Source of the DNA: Paraburkholderia bannensis NBRC 103871
Lineage (GTDB): Bacteria; Pseudomonadota; Gammaproteobacteria; Burkholderiales; Burkholderiaceae
Reading direction: 5' to 3'
DNA: 64,000 bases
Assembly (NCBI RefSeq): GCF_000685015.1
Contig: NZ_BAYA01000001.1
Coordinates: forward strand, 434,001-498,000
Shown here: piece after piece, positions 38,207-46,223 of the stretch
Layout: every line of letters starts with the position of its first letter
Position numbering within the stretch: position 1 is the stretch's first letter
Notes under the pieces: model-generated
Database searches by the model: none
The model's input: only the letters and a program-made list of their open reading frames with translations
What the model was told of the DNA's origin: nothing
Translations under genes and position numbers: made by a program

Positions 38207-38683
38207 TCAGTCGATGAGAGTCGTGTGCTCGACGAACAAGGCAGCGCCGTTTCCGATCGTCAGCATCGCGGCGGTGATCGGCAACTTGAAGCGGCGCGGG
38301 CCAGCGCTGCCGGGATTCACGTAGAGCACACCGTCGCGCATTTCCTGCACGGGCTTGTGCGAATGGCCGCTGACGACGAGAGCCACGCCCTGCGAAGCAG
38401 GATCACCGCGCAGATCGGGAAGCTCGTGCACCACTACGATCGCGATGCCGCCGATCTCGACTACAGTCTGCACCGGAAGCGCTTCGGCCCATGCGCCGCG
38501 ATCGTTGTTGCCGCGCACGGCAGTGAGCGGCGCCACGCGGTCAAGCTGGTCGAGCACATGAGGGTCGCAAATGTCGCCCGCGTGGATGATCGCGTCGCAG
38601 CCTTGCACGAAGCTCAAGAGCTCGGGGCGCACGAGATTGTGCGTATCGGAAACGAGTGCGACACGAAGCGGCGTGGGGGGCAT
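38207..38683 (-). CDS. YfcE/MJ0936-family metallophosphoesterase
   Basis: 158 residues. Metal motifs in order: RVALVSDTHNLV (D, H), AIIHAGDICD (GD), AVRGNNDRG (GNND) and VVSGHSHKP (GHSH), then LYVNPGSAGPRR. This is the full set of the small YfcE-type phosphodiesterases, which hydrolyse phosphodiesters in vitro; the physiological substrate is unknown. Downstream of the cupin gene on the same strand after 42 bases, so possibly co-transcribed with it and the FAD oxidoreductase. Confidence 0.92.
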   Translation of the reverse strand: MPPTPLRVALVSDTHNLVRPELLSFVQGCDAIIHAGDICDPHVLDQLDRVAPLTAVRGNNDRGAWAEALPVQTVVEIGGIAIVVVHELPDLRGDPASQGVALVVSGHSHKPVQEMRDGVLYVNPGSAGPRRFKLPITAAMLTIGNGAALFVEHTTLID

Positions 38684-38725
38684 AAGACGATTTCGATGGG
38701 CGGAGAAAAGCGCACGACGCGCGAC

Positions 38726-39049
38726 TTACCCGCCGAAGTATACGGCGAGCCATACGGTCGGCAGGTGCGGATCTGTCCACGCGACGCGATGCCGGCAATG
38801 CGCGCGAATGTGCACGTGGTCGCCCGGTTTCATCCGCATGCGATGCGCCTCGAATTCCAGCTCTGCGGCGCCCGTTAGCAACACCACCCATTCGTCGCGC
38901 GGATCGTCGTACCAGAAGCCTTCCGGACTCGCCTGCCCCGTCGAAACGATGCGCTCGATCAACACGCCCGGCTGCGCGACGATCCGCTCGAACACTTCTT
39001 CCTGCGCTGCGGCGTCGATGCCCTCGAACAGATTGCCGCCGTCTTTCAT
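38726..39049 (-). CDS. Small cupin-domain protein
   Basis: 107 residues, one cupin fold: the first half has EWVVLLTGAAELEFEAHRMRMKPGDHVHIRAHCRHRV, with metal-ligand-like His residues in HVHIRAHCRH. It ends VWLAVYFGG. The enzyme or sensor role is unknown. It overlaps the upstream FAD oxidoreductase by 4 nt (39046-39049, ATGA), so it is translationally coupled to it. Confidence 0.82.
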   Translation of the reverse strand: MKDGGNLFEGIDAAAQEEVFERIVAQPGVLIERIVSTGQASPEGFWYDDPRDEWVVLLTGAAELEFEAHRMRMKPGDHVHIRAHCRHRVAWTDPHLPTVWLAVYFGG

Positions 39050-40455
39050 TGCAGCGGCCTCAAGCCGTCGAGCAAGGTCGGCACGAGCTCGCTCACGGTC
39101 GGGTGCACGTGCATCGCGAATTGCAGCGTGGTGTACGGCGCATCGGCCGTCATCGTGTCGATGAAGGTGTGAATCGCCTCGTCGCCTTCGATGCCGAAGA
39201 TCGTCGCGCCGAGAATGCGCTTCGTCTGTGCATCGACGAGCGCCTTCATGAAACCGTCGGTCTCGCCGCGCTCGCGCGCACGCCCGACGCGCGACATCGG
39301 CATGGTCGCGATCAGTGCGGGCTTGCCGCTTGCACGCACTTCGTGCTCGCTCGCCCCCACGCGCGCGAGCGGCGGATCGACGAACACGGCATAGGCGGGA
39401 ATGCGCGTATCGGCACTGCGCTGCGCGCCGTCGAGCAGGTTGGCCGCAACGATCTGGTAATCGTCGTAGGAGGTGTGCGTGAACGCTCCGCGCCCGTTCA
39501 CGTCACCGATGGCCCACACGCCTGCGGCGCGCGTGCGCAACTGGCCGTCGACGGGAATCAGGCCATGCGGGTCGCACTCGATACCGGCGGCGTCGAGGCC
39601 AAGATCGTCGGTATTGGGAATGCGCCCGGTCGCGAACAGCAGATGCGAGACGTCGAGCACTTCATCGCCCAGGCTGATGCGAATGCCGTGTCCGGGCGTC
39701 GCGCCCAGCGGCTCCACGCGCTGCGGCGAGCTTCCGAAGCGAAACTCCACGCCTTCGCGCGCGAGCACGTCCTGTACGCCCTTCGCGACGTCGTCGTCTT
39801 CACGCGTGAGGATGCGCGAGCCGCGCACCAGCACGGTCACGCGGCTGCCGAAACGGCGGAACATCTGCGCGAATTCGAGCGCCACATAACTGCCGCCACA
39901 GATCGCAAGATGCGACGGCAATTCGGTCAGCGCCAGGATCGTGGAATTCGTTTCGTACCAGATGCGTTCGAGCCCTGGCACTGGCGGCACGGCGGCGCGC
40001 GTGCCGGTGTTGATGAAAATTTCGTCGGCTTCCAGCTCTTCCGTGTGTCCGCCTTCGGACATCACACTGATCGTTTTCGGCCCCGTGAAACGGCCATGTC
40101 CTTGCATCACCGTGACGTTTTTCGCATGACGCAGCCAGCGCTCGACACCGTCCCGTGATGCGCCGATGATGGCGTCCTTGCGCGCTTTCACGGCGGCCAG
40201 ATCGACGCTCACATCGCCGGGGCCCGTGTCGTTTCCGATCCGCACGCCGTAATCCGCCGCGTGCCGCACCACGTGTGCGGCGCGCGCGCAGGCCACGTAG
40301 GCCTTGGTCGGCGTGCAGCCGACATTCACGCAGGTGCCACCGAACGCGGCGCGCTCGACGATCGCCGTCTTGCGTCCACTCGCGCCCAGGCGCACCGCCA
40401 GCGGCGGCCCGCTCTGCCCCGTACCGATCACGATTGCATCGAATCGCTGTGCCAT
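39046..40455 (-). CDS. FAD-dependent pyridine nucleotide-disulfide oxidoreductase (mercuric-reductase-like)
   Basis: 469 residues from the ATG at 40455, with AAGGAG 6 bases upstream. FAD motif VIGTGQSGPPLAVRLG, redox-active pair in GGTCVNVGCTPTK, NAD motif GGSYVALEFAQMFRRFGS, second FAD motif WAIGDVNGRGAFTHTSYDD, and C-terminal MHVHPTVSE with the catalytic His-Glu pair at the dimer interface. The MerA-specific C-terminal cysteine pair and the N-terminal metal-binding domain are absent, so it is not expected to reduce mercury. Co-transcribed with the cupin gene. Confidence 0.9.
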   Translation of the reverse strand: MAQRFDAIVIGTGQSGPPLAVRLGASGRKTAIVERAAFGGTCVNVGCTPTKAYVACARAAHVVRHAADYGVRIGNDTGPGDVSVDLAAVKARKDAIIGASRDGVERWLRHAKNVTVMQGHGRFTGPKTISVMSEGGHTEELEADEIFINTGTRAAVPPVPGLERIWYETNSTILALTELPSHLAICGGSYVALEFAQMFRRFGSRVTVLVRGSRILTREDDDVAKGVQDVLAREGVEFRFGSSPQRVEPLGATPGHGIRISLGDEVLDVSHLLFATGRIPNTDDLGLDAAGIECDPHGLIPVDGQLRTRAAGVWAIGDVNGRGAFTHTSYDDYQIVAANLLDGAQRSADTRIPAYAVFVDPPLARVGASEHEVRASGKPALIATMPMSRVGRARERGETDGFMKALVDAQTKRILGATIFGIEGDEAIHTFIDTMTADAPYTTLQFAMHVHPTVSELVPTLLDGLRPLQ

Positions 40456-40764
40456 GCCGCTCTCCTTGTCGGGAAGGACGCAGTTTGCGCACGGCGCATG
40501 CCGCGCGTGTTTTGCCTGGAGTGCCTGAAATGCCTGCGTTCGCGTCATGTTACGCCGCTGGCATCGCATGCCGCGCGAGCGCGCCCAGCCGAGTTTCGGA
40601 TCGGAAATCGAGAAAAAAAGGCCACCCCGGAACATGGGGTGGCCTACAGGGTGACAGCACAACAGCAAACGGGCGATGCCGCTGCGCGTCGGGGGGGAAA
40701 CGTGAAATCTATGAAATCGTTGGGGTGTCCAGTCGACGATCGAACCTGCGTCGCTCAGCGCACG
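40456..40764. other. Intergenic region upstream of the FAD oxidoreductase; terminator, no gene
   Basis: 309 bases containing the terminator at 40613-40644 and the presumed promoter region of the oxidoreductase. No coding frame is supported. Confidence 0.6.
40613..40644 (-). terminator. Terminator of the small gene at 40765
   Basis: Perfect 9-bp stem GGCCACCCC/GGGGTGGCC (40620-40628 and 40636-40644), 7-nt loop, seven T on the minus strand. Confidence 0.85.
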
Positions 40765-40974
40765 TCAGTGCACGCTTTCGCCCGGCGCCGCGCAGCCGTG
40801 GCTCGCGCACCAGAGATCGCGCGAGCGCTGGAATGCAGCGCGCGCGCCGCGCGTCGCCACCAGCAAGCCGATCTGGCCCATGTTGAAGTCGAGCGACACC
40901 ATCAGCTGCATCAGGTCTACCATCGGCAGAACCAGCGCTGGCTGATACAGTTGTCGTTCGATAAAGTCTTTCAT
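40765..40974 (-). CDS. Hypothetical small protein
   Basis: 69 residues starting MKDFIERQLYQPALVLPM. The ATG at 40974 is preferred over one 60 bases earlier because GGGAG lies 6 bases upstream. A Met/Leu-rich helix (about 12-40, VDLMQLMVSLDFNMGQIGLLV) is moderately hydrophobic, followed by a basic stretch and a C-terminal region with two Cys (DLWCASHGCAAPG). Function unknown. It has its own strong terminator, which supports a real transcription unit. Confidence 0.6.
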   Translation of the reverse strand: MKDFIERQLYQPALVLPMVDLMQLMVSLDFNMGQIGLLVATRGARAAFQRSRDLWCASHGCAAPGESVH

Positions 40975-41162
40975 GACGGCTCCCGCTGCGACCGCCGCGT
41001 CGTCCTGACGCAGCGGCATTAACATGGAAGCCATTCTAGGAATGTAGCGTCCGCCGATAAATGGCCTACGCGTGAAGTCACTTGTCGCGAAACTCGAACA
41101 ATCGCTGTTCGAGCGTCAGGACAAGGGTTTGCGGGGTTTGCGCATGGCTACGGGCGCTGCCG

Positions 41163-41777
41163 TCACTCCAGCGGCGTGGCGACAAACTCCGGCAGCGCCT
41201 CAGCGCGCAGCGATAGCGCGGCGATTGCTGGATATCGTGCCGGATCGACTGCACCAGGCAGGATGAATTGCGTGAAGCGCCACGCCACTGCCGCCGTGAT
41301 GTCAGCCTGGGTGATACGCCCTGCGCAAAGCCAGCCACCGCGCCCCGCGATCAGCTTGTCGAGTACGTCCCACGCCGCGTGCATCTGCGTGTTCACGCGC
41401 GCGAACCACGGCTCGTGTTGACGCTCTTCGGGCCGCAACTTGCGCTCGTAGACCTGCTGGATCGTCTTTTCCATCGCCGCCAGCGCGAAACCATTCACGC
41501 GCAGCGCAAAGGTGCGCTCCTGCCGCTCCTCGGGCAAAAGTCGCTGCGCGGCAGGCACCTTGTGATCGAGGTAATCGAGGATGAGCGTGGAATCGATCAG
41601 CACCGTGCCGTCGTCGTCGACCAGCGTGGGCGCCTTCACGACCGGGTTGATCTGCGCGAACTCGTCGTACTGGCTGAATACCGACACGCTGCGATGCTCG
41701 AACGGCATGCCAAGCACATGAAGTGCGATCGCGACGCGACGTACGTAGGGAGAATCCATCATGCCAATCAGCTGCAT
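41163..41777 (-). CDS. Glutathione S-transferase family protein
   Basis: 204 residues. N-terminal thioredoxin-like domain: MMDSPYVRRVAIALHVLGMPFEH with the Ser/Tyr region that binds glutathione, NPVVKAPTLVDDDG with the cis-proline, and IDSTLILDYLD with the gamma-glutamyl-binding Ser. C-terminal helical domain with ITQADITAAVAWRF, the conserved N-capping/Asp motif. Substrate unknown. It stands alone. Confidence 0.92.
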   Translation of the reverse strand: MQLIGMMDSPYVRRVAIALHVLGMPFEHRSVSVFSQYDEFAQINPVVKAPTLVDDDGTVLIDSTLILDYLDHKVPAAQRLLPEERQERTFALRVNGFALAAMEKTIQQVYERKLRPEERQHEPWFARVNTQMHAAWDVLDKLIAGRGGWLCAGRITQADITAAVAWRFTQFILPGAVDPARYPAIAALSLRAEALPEFVATPLE

Positions 41778-42273
41778 TGCTCACCTCGCCTGAGAAAAGA
41801 GAACCGGATCATCGATGGTGCAGCATCGCCCTGCGTATTTCAAGACTCATAAGATGCGCCACTCGCCCCTGACCAGCCGGGTTAATAAGCTTAATCAGCG
41901 GTGCTAAATCGGCGGATCAAATTATGCGAATTTGACCAGCATCAATCGCTCAGACGGTTAGAACAATGGCCGAGTCGATCTGCCACGTACGATTATTTTT
42001 GTCCTTGATTACCTTAGTTAGCAGACAAGCCGGGTGACGCGACGCGCCATTGTTGCGTCGCAATGCCAGGCCCGTCGGGCCGCCTGTAGAGCGAGAGCCT
42101 TATTGCATAAGGCAGAGCGGATCGACCCTCATAACAGCAGGATGCCGAAGCATCTTTACGCTGAAAATCAAGGTCGATTTATGCGCCGCATGTGTTGCAC
42201 CGCATCGCCGGGAAACTCCTGGATTCATCGTTTAAAAGCCTGGGATAGTCTGAACGCACTAGGAGACGAAATC
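41778..42273. other. Intergenic region; no gene seen
   Basis: 496 bases between the GST gene and a small exported protein gene, transcribed away from each other. It is less GC-rich near 41880-42030 (TTAATAAGCTTAATC and nearby), as expected of promoter DNA. No frame is supported. Confidence 0.5.
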
Positions 42274-42522
42274 ATGAGACAGGCATTCAACATTGGCATC
42301 GTCATCATCCTTGCACTTCTCGTCGGCAATCGAGTGCTGACTCGTGTGCAGGCGCACGAGCACGGCGCGGTCTCCTGCGCGAAGGGTTCCGAACTGGTGC
42401 GCCTCGAAGCGCTCGCGCGCGGCTTCAGCACGATCGGCGCGCGCAGCCAGGGCGAAAACTTCATGTCGTCGTGCCTCGTTTCCGGCCAGGCGCAAGTCGG
42501 CTCGGTCGTGGGCCACGACTGA
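42274..42522 (+). CDS. Small exported or membrane-anchored protein, hypothetical
   Basis: 82 residues. The ATG at 42274 has AGGAGA 8 bases upstream. MRQAFNIGIVIILALLVGNR is a signal peptide or anchor. The remainder has two cysteines about 40 residues apart (AVSCAKG and MSSCLVS), compatible with a disulfide in the periplasm. No family recognised. Confidence 0.6.
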   Translation: MRQAFNIGIVIILALLVGNRVLTRVQAHEHGAVSCAKGSELVRLEALARGFSTIGARSQGENFMSSCLVSGQAQVGSVVGHD

Positions 42523-42873
42523 GTTTCAGCAGCGAATCTAGCGCCCATCGCCTCGTAGCCGGGGATCTGGGCGCCTGATGATTCGCGCGAGCCTGGTGCA
42601 GCGCATCGGGCTCGGCACGATCTACAACAGAGTCGGTTCGGCTTCTCCGATATAGTCGGCAATCTGGCGCGCCGCGGGCAAAACGATGCTTGCGTCGATG
42701 TGAACGCACGCGCCTGCCGCTTTCTTCGTGGCAAGGCCACCGCCCCTCTTCCCCATCCGCGACGCCCGTCCGGCGCGCTTATCTCCTGCTGCCCCTAACG
42801 TCTGCTAACCTTTCTTTCGGGTTGCCAATGCCGATGTTTGGCGGCGACAATGGTGCGCAATCAAGGGGAATCT
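42523..42873. other. Intergenic region; no supported gene
   Basis: 351 bases. Apart from a doubtful minus-strand frame of 44 codons (42622-42756, no ribosome site) nothing is seen. Confidence 0.4.
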
Positions 42874-43146
42874 ATGAAAGGTAGCATCCTGTTGCTCGGG
42901 CTCGGCATGCTGACGGCGTGCACGACGGTCACCGGTATCAATTCGAGACAGGATGGACACCTTTCCGTGACGAGCCGTGCGCGGTGGGACATCGTTTCGT
43001 GGAATCGCGTTCGCACCGCTGGCATCAAGGAAGCGCAGGCCTACTGCCACAAGCGCAAGAAAGAGCTGCATACCGTCGAAGTCCACAGCGAAGGGCTGCG
43101 CGGCGTCACTCAGCAGTCAGTAGAGGTGGTATTCGACTGCATCTAG
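42874..43146 (+). CDS. Small lipoprotein, hypothetical
   Basis: 90 residues, AAGGGGA upstream of the ATG. Lipobox LTAC after MKGSILLLGLGM, so Cys16 is the likely lipidated residue. The mature part has conserved-looking AYCHKRKKELHTVEVHSEGLRGVTQQSVEVVFDC with two further Cys. Resembles the small lipoproteins of unknown function frequent in Burkholderiaceae. It is the last chromosomal gene before the prophage. Confidence 0.7.
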   Translation: MKGSILLLGLGMLTACTTVTGINSRQDGHLSVTSRARWDIVSWNRVRTAGIKEAQAYCHKRKKELHTVEVHSEGLRGVTQQSVEVVFDCI

Positions 43147-43619
43147 GACGTTGCTCGCGAATCACGCAAATCCCCCGCCCAGCAAGCTTTCCAGCCTCAC
43201 TCCCGCCGGTCTCCCGATCTCAAACTTGCGATTACGCAACAGTTTGTTGTCGTTCTCCCTGATACTCAAACCGCATCAGCGCGCTAGACTAAAGACACAT
43301 TTTGTTACGGTTTGTCCCATCTCGTATCATGCTGACCGCTTTCTACATCGCTTCGCCGCTGGCCATTGCCGCATTGTTCGGATTCGCCCGGCTGGTGAAC
43401 CCGCGCACCGGCCAGATCGGCCGCTGATCGGGCATAGCGCCGCCTGTTTCCGGATTTCGAGGTCACGGCTTCACGCCGGATCGAACGATTTCACCGCGTT
43501 TCGGGCCGCCCGCTCGCCCTCTCCCGCGCCTTCGTCTTCCCATCTGTATCCCATCTGCCCGCGCCAAACGGCTAACGTTTGCGACGCCGCTTTCCTGCTT
43601 CGATACCGGATCACGCAAC

Positions 43620-43654
43620 AAAAAACCCGCGAGGCATGACGCCATCGCGGGTTT
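43620..43654 (-). terminator. Terminator, probably of the original tRNA-Leu gene
   Basis: 10-bp stem AAACCCGCGA/TCGCGGGTTT (43623-43632 and 43645-43654) with a further GGC/GCC inner stem, and T-run on the minus strand. It lies about 40 bases beyond the tRNA 3' end fragment, where a tRNA terminator is expected. Confidence 0.75.
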
Positions 43655-43691
43655 CAGGGCTTCTTGCGAAGCATGTTCAGGGTGGGCCCTG

Positions 43692-43713
43692 TGGTGCCGG
43701 CGACCGGACTTGA
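43692..43713 (-). other. attL candidate: 3' end of a tRNA-Leu gene
   Basis: The minus strand reads TCAAGTCCGGTCGCCGGCAC plus CA: T-loop, T-stem 3' strand, acceptor 3' strand CGCCGGC, discriminator A and CCA. This is the 3' end of a class II tRNA-Leu. The sequence then diverges from tRNA (no matching ACCGG T-stem 5' strand) where phage DNA begins. The downstream tRNA terminator is retained on the chromosomal side, so the intact tRNA should be rebuilt at the other prophage end, right of the window. Confidence 0.75.
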
Positions 43714-43743
43714 TTGTTCCGCGTCAAGCCAATATCTAAAAAG

Positions 43744-43821
43744 GCTCTCTCAATTCCATCAATTTTGATGCCCCCAAAAATGCCCCGAATTTATTCCGGT
43801 GCGTTGGGGAAATGAGAGAGC
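43744..43821. repeat. Long-range inverted repeat spanning the pagP-like leader
   Basis: GCTCTCTCA (43744-43752) and TGAGAGAGC (43813-43821), exact 9-bp arms 60 bases apart. The right arm covers the purine-rich stretch that would serve as ribosome site for the gene starting at 43825. Confidence 0.5.
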
Positions 43822-43824
43822 GAC

Positions 43825-44301
43825 ATGTCACTTCGTCAGACAGCAAGAATTTTCGTCATCTCCGTTGCCGCCCTGTACGTTCCATCGGCTGCCCACGCTG
43901 AAACCGACCTTCTATTGATGGGTAAGTCCTGGCACTTCGGCCACGATGTGCCCCCAGGGCAAGCTGGTTACGGAGTCAACCAGTACAACTGGGGAGTTGG
44001 CCTTGAATATCGCTTCGATGGGACTGGGTGGTTCGCTGGCGCGCTAACCTACCGAGACACATTCCGTCAGCAGGCCTATGCAGTCTACGGTGGATACCAA
44101 GCCACTCTCAAACTGTCTACCAGCGTATCAGCCTTTGCAGCAGTCCGAACCGGGTATCTGAATGGCTCCGGTTGGCACGGGCCCGGGATCCTTCCTAGCA
44201 TTGGTCTGACATACAGGCGGGCGTCCCTGGAGGCTACATACATCCCCCCGGCGCGCAACGGATACAACTGCATCGCGGTGTTTGGACGCGTTTCCTTCTG
44301 A
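43825..44301 (+). CDS. PagP-like outer-membrane lipid A acyltransferase, prophage accessory gene
   Basis: 158 residues. Signal peptide ending AHA (about residue 25), then a small beta-barrel ending in VSF (C-terminal Phe). By eye it aligns with E. coli PagP: SWH (H37) matches the catalytic H33; D78-T79 in YRDTF matches D76-S77; the distance to the following YGGY strand is the same, and the end LTYRRASLEATYIPPARNGYN parallels VTFQMTYIPGTYNNG. PagP moves a palmitate from phospholipid to lipid A in the outer membrane. Thr replaces the catalytic Ser, which keeps the hydroxyl. Placed at the prophage edge on the opposite strand to the late genes. The family assignment is my inference from pattern. 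Confidence 0.65.
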   Translation: MSLRQTARIFVISVAALYVPSAAHAETDLLLMGKSWHFGHDVPPGQAGYGVNQYNWGVGLEYRFDGTGWFAGALTYRDTFRQQAYAVYGGYQATLKLSTSVSAFAAVRTGYLNGSGWHGPGILPSIGLTYRRASLEATYIPPARNGYNCIAVFGRVSF

Positions 44302-44552
44302 TGCTCCTCAGCCCCGACTTGGGGGGGCTAAGCAGCACCACGGAGCTGTCGAAGTGGCGGCCGGACTGACGTAGCGACCATAATTGGAATGTCTGGTCGA
44401 CGGACGATTCGCCCGGCATCAAATTTGCTGAAAACACTCGATTCCTGCCAATCTGTGGTAAACCTAGCAAAGCAGGAAACCGTTAATTACGGTACGCGCA
44501 CGCATTCCGATAGACTGTAGGCGCCCACGTTGGTCAATACAGGAGTCGCCAC

Positions 44553-44816
44553 ATGAAATTCAAGGTCAAAGTTCGGATCGAAGTCGAACAGGACGGCGAT
44601 TCGTATTACGCATATTGCCCCGATTTGAAAGGCGTGCATGTAGATGGAGACACGGCCGACCAGGCGCGCAGCAACGCCATGCTTGCGGTCAGCGCCTACG
44701 TACAGTCGTTGGTTCGGCATGATGAACCGATTCCTGTGGGGATAATGCCCTCCGCAGGTGCGCACGTCGGTCTTGGTGCTGCGGAATCCGTAGAAGAAGT
44801 GCTCGTAGAAGCGTGA
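44553..44816 (+). CDS. hicB: HicB-family antitoxin
   Basis: 87 residues. KVRIEVEQDGDSYYAYCPDLKGVHVDGDTADQARSNAM is the HicB partial RNase-H fold signature (xxYxAxxPDLxGxxxxGDTxxEA). There is no clear C-terminal DNA-binding domain, only an Ala/Gly-rich tail, so autoregulation would need another route. It precedes the toxin gene with a 4-nt GTGA overlap. Confidence 0.85.
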   Translation: MKFKVKVRIEVEQDGDSYYAYCPDLKGVHVDGDTADQARSNAMLAVSAYVQSLVRHDEPIPVGIMPSAGAHVGLGAAESVEEVLVEA

Positions 44817-45070
44817 GCTTCCCGGGGCACATCTGGGATCAACTCCGCAGCATGTCTGCAGATGAGTTGATCGGCGCTTTGGAGCGCGATGGGTTCGAGC
44901 TTGAGCCGGGCCCTGGGTCTATTCGCATTTATCGCCATCCCAACACAAAGAGCCGCGTCTCAGTTCACTATCATCCCAACAAGACATTCGGGCCAAAGCT
45001 TCTAAAGGGCATGCTCGACGACATCGGTTGGTCTGTTGAAGATTTAAGAAGACTCAAGCTCGTCAAGTAG
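44813..45070 (+). CDS. hicA: HicA-family toxin, variant active site
   Basis: 85 residues, GTG start at 44813 overlapping the hicB stop. Contains the dsRBD-like HicA fold: SADELIGALERDGFELEPGPGS, IRIYRHPNTKSRVSVHYHPN and LLKGMLDDIGW. HicA toxins are translation-independent mRNA interferases. In classic members the catalytic histidine follows Gly-Ser (GSH); here it is GSI, while other His residues (YRHP, HYHP) are kept. A terminator follows immediately at 45069-45092. Confidence 0.8.
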   Translation: MSFPGHIWDQLRSMSADELIGALERDGFELEPGPGSIRIYRHPNTKSRVSVHYHPNKTFGPKLLKGMLDDIGWSVEDLRRLKLVK

Positions 45071-45092
45071 CCCCGCCCCGTGCGGGGTTTTT
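45069..45092 (+). terminator. Terminator of hicBA
   Basis: GCCCCG..CGGGGT stem around a CCCCGTG loop followed by five T, overlapping the hicA stop codon. Confidence 0.75.
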
Positions 45093-45325
45093 CATTTCCG
45101 CAGACGCCTCATAAGCATCTCGAACTCTCCCTCTGCATCCGTCCCTCCCATCTCGGCGCGCCACAGCAGGCCACCGACGATCGCAATGACCTCCCAGTCA
45201 TCGTTGTCCATCGTCTGGTGAGTCCTCGCCAGCAGCTCGATCAGATCGAACAATGCCTCAGCAGCCTGTAGTGAGTCGTCGCGGGCGAAGTTCCGCAGCA
45301 CGGCCAGTACTAGCTCTTTGTCCAT
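45092..45325 (-). CDS. Hypothetical prophage protein
   Basis: 77 residues from the ATG at 45325, which has a perfect AGGAGG 7 bases upstream. Fully helical, acidic sequence MDKELVLAVLRNFARDDSLQ.. ending MLMRRLRK. No family recognised. Last gene of the late transcript, convergent with hicA. Confidence 0.7.
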   Translation of the reverse strand: MDKELVLAVLRNFARDDSLQAAEALFDLIELLARTHQTMDNDDWEVIAIVGGLLWRAEMGGTDAEGEFEMLMRRLRK

Positions 45326-45503
45326 GGGCACACCTCCTTCACCACAAGTCTAGGCGAGGCTGCATGGAGCAGTGTCTGCGCGAAACGAACGGCGAGTTTG
45401 GGGTGCAGCCACGCCCCGCCGCCTGATCCTCGCTGTGTTTTTAAATGCGGGATTTTCCGGTATTTGCGCTCGAAGGCCGCTAGATAAGTACGCGGCTACA
45501 GCA

Positions 45504-46223
45504 TCAGTACCTAGAATACTCGTCGAGTGCCTCCAGCGCAGTGATCCGAGTCTGGTACGCATCCATGTCGTGATCGGCGAATGCCCAGCCACCGGGCCAT
45601 AGATCGCCCAGAACGAGATCGAAGCCGGCGTCGTGCAACCAGATATGTTCGAGCGGTGGGCGCGCAGTCCAGCGCTTGTCGAACCACGGCCAGCTAGCCC
45701 ATCCGTCGCGCCCGTTGAGCACGCAGACCATGCTCGCAAGTGCGTCATGATGCGCGGCGTAGAAGTCCGCAGCGATGAACTTGGGAGCGGCGAACGAATG
45801 GAGCGCGCCGATGCGCTCGCGAGGGACGAATGCAGGCGTCAGATGCGTGCGCGCGCCGCCGAGCGAATGACCGCATACGGAGATCGTAATGTCTGCCGGG
45901 ACGGTCTGGAGAACCCAATCCCAAAGCTCCTGCATCCCCTCGCACACGCCTGCGGTCGCTGTCCCCCCGCCGCACAGAACTGGATCAAGCCGCGCATCCG
46001 CCCACACGTCTGCCAGCTTTCCTTCGCTCGCGCGCGTGCCGCTGATGCTCAGATGCGTTTCGCCCGCGGGCGTGGCGGAGAGCACGGCCTGATGGCTTGC
46101 GTCTGCATACATCGATATCCAGTCATCGCCCAGAGACGAAAAAGCCGCCCTGGAGGCGGCTTGATCTTCGATATACGCGGCGTTTGCTCGCCGTGCAGCG
46201 AGCAGCAGTGCTGTCCAGTCCAT
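45504..46223 (-). CDS. Lipase class 3-like alpha/beta hydrolase of the prophage
   Basis: 239 residues. Nucleophile elbow GHSLGGART with S120, preceded by the strand DITISVCG. The sequence around 55-62 (THLSISGTRA) matches the oxyanion region of lipase_3 proteins. The middle HSFAAPKF strand after the elbow is also typical, and a His near the C-terminus (EHIWLHDAG or FADHD) completes a plausible triad. No signal peptide. It abuts the lipoprotein gene (1-nt overlap) just after the lysis genes. Possibly acts on the host envelope at lysis, or a lysogenic trait. Confidence 0.8.
   Translation of the reverse strand: MDWTALLLAARRANAAYIEDQAASRAAFSSLGDDWISMYADASHQAVLSATPAGETHLSISGTRASEGKLADVWADARLDPVLCGGGTATAGVCEGMQELWDWVLQTVPADITISVCGHSLGGARTHLTPAFVPRERIGALHSFAAPKFIAADFYAAHHDALASMVCVLNGRDGWASWPWFDKRWTARPPLEHIWLHDAGFDLVLGDLWPGGWAFADHDMDAYQTRITALEALDEYSRY

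Larger units (their letters stand above)
43147..43824. other. Chromosome-prophage junction region
   Basis: 678 bases. Contains a terminator (43620-43654), a tRNA-Leu 3' fragment (43692-43713), a TTGATG-type palindrome at 43757-43770, and a long inverted repeat before the first prophage gene. A 32-codon frame from 43329 (MLTAFYIASPLAIAALF..) has no ribosome site and is not called. Confidence 0.7.

Noticed and set aside
39046-40455. Mercuric reductase
   Set aside because: It shares the disulfide oxidoreductase fold but lacks the C-terminal cysteine pair and any mer genes nearby.
42622-42756. Minus-strand 44-codon frame (ends PAARQIADYIGEAEPTLL)
   Set aside because: The end looks protein-like and may be a gene remnant, but there is no ribosome site and no family match.
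43329-43427. 32-codon hydrophobic frame MLTAFYIASPLAIAALF
   Set aside because: No Shine-Dalgarno and no supporting context; could be a small membrane peptide but cannot be supported.
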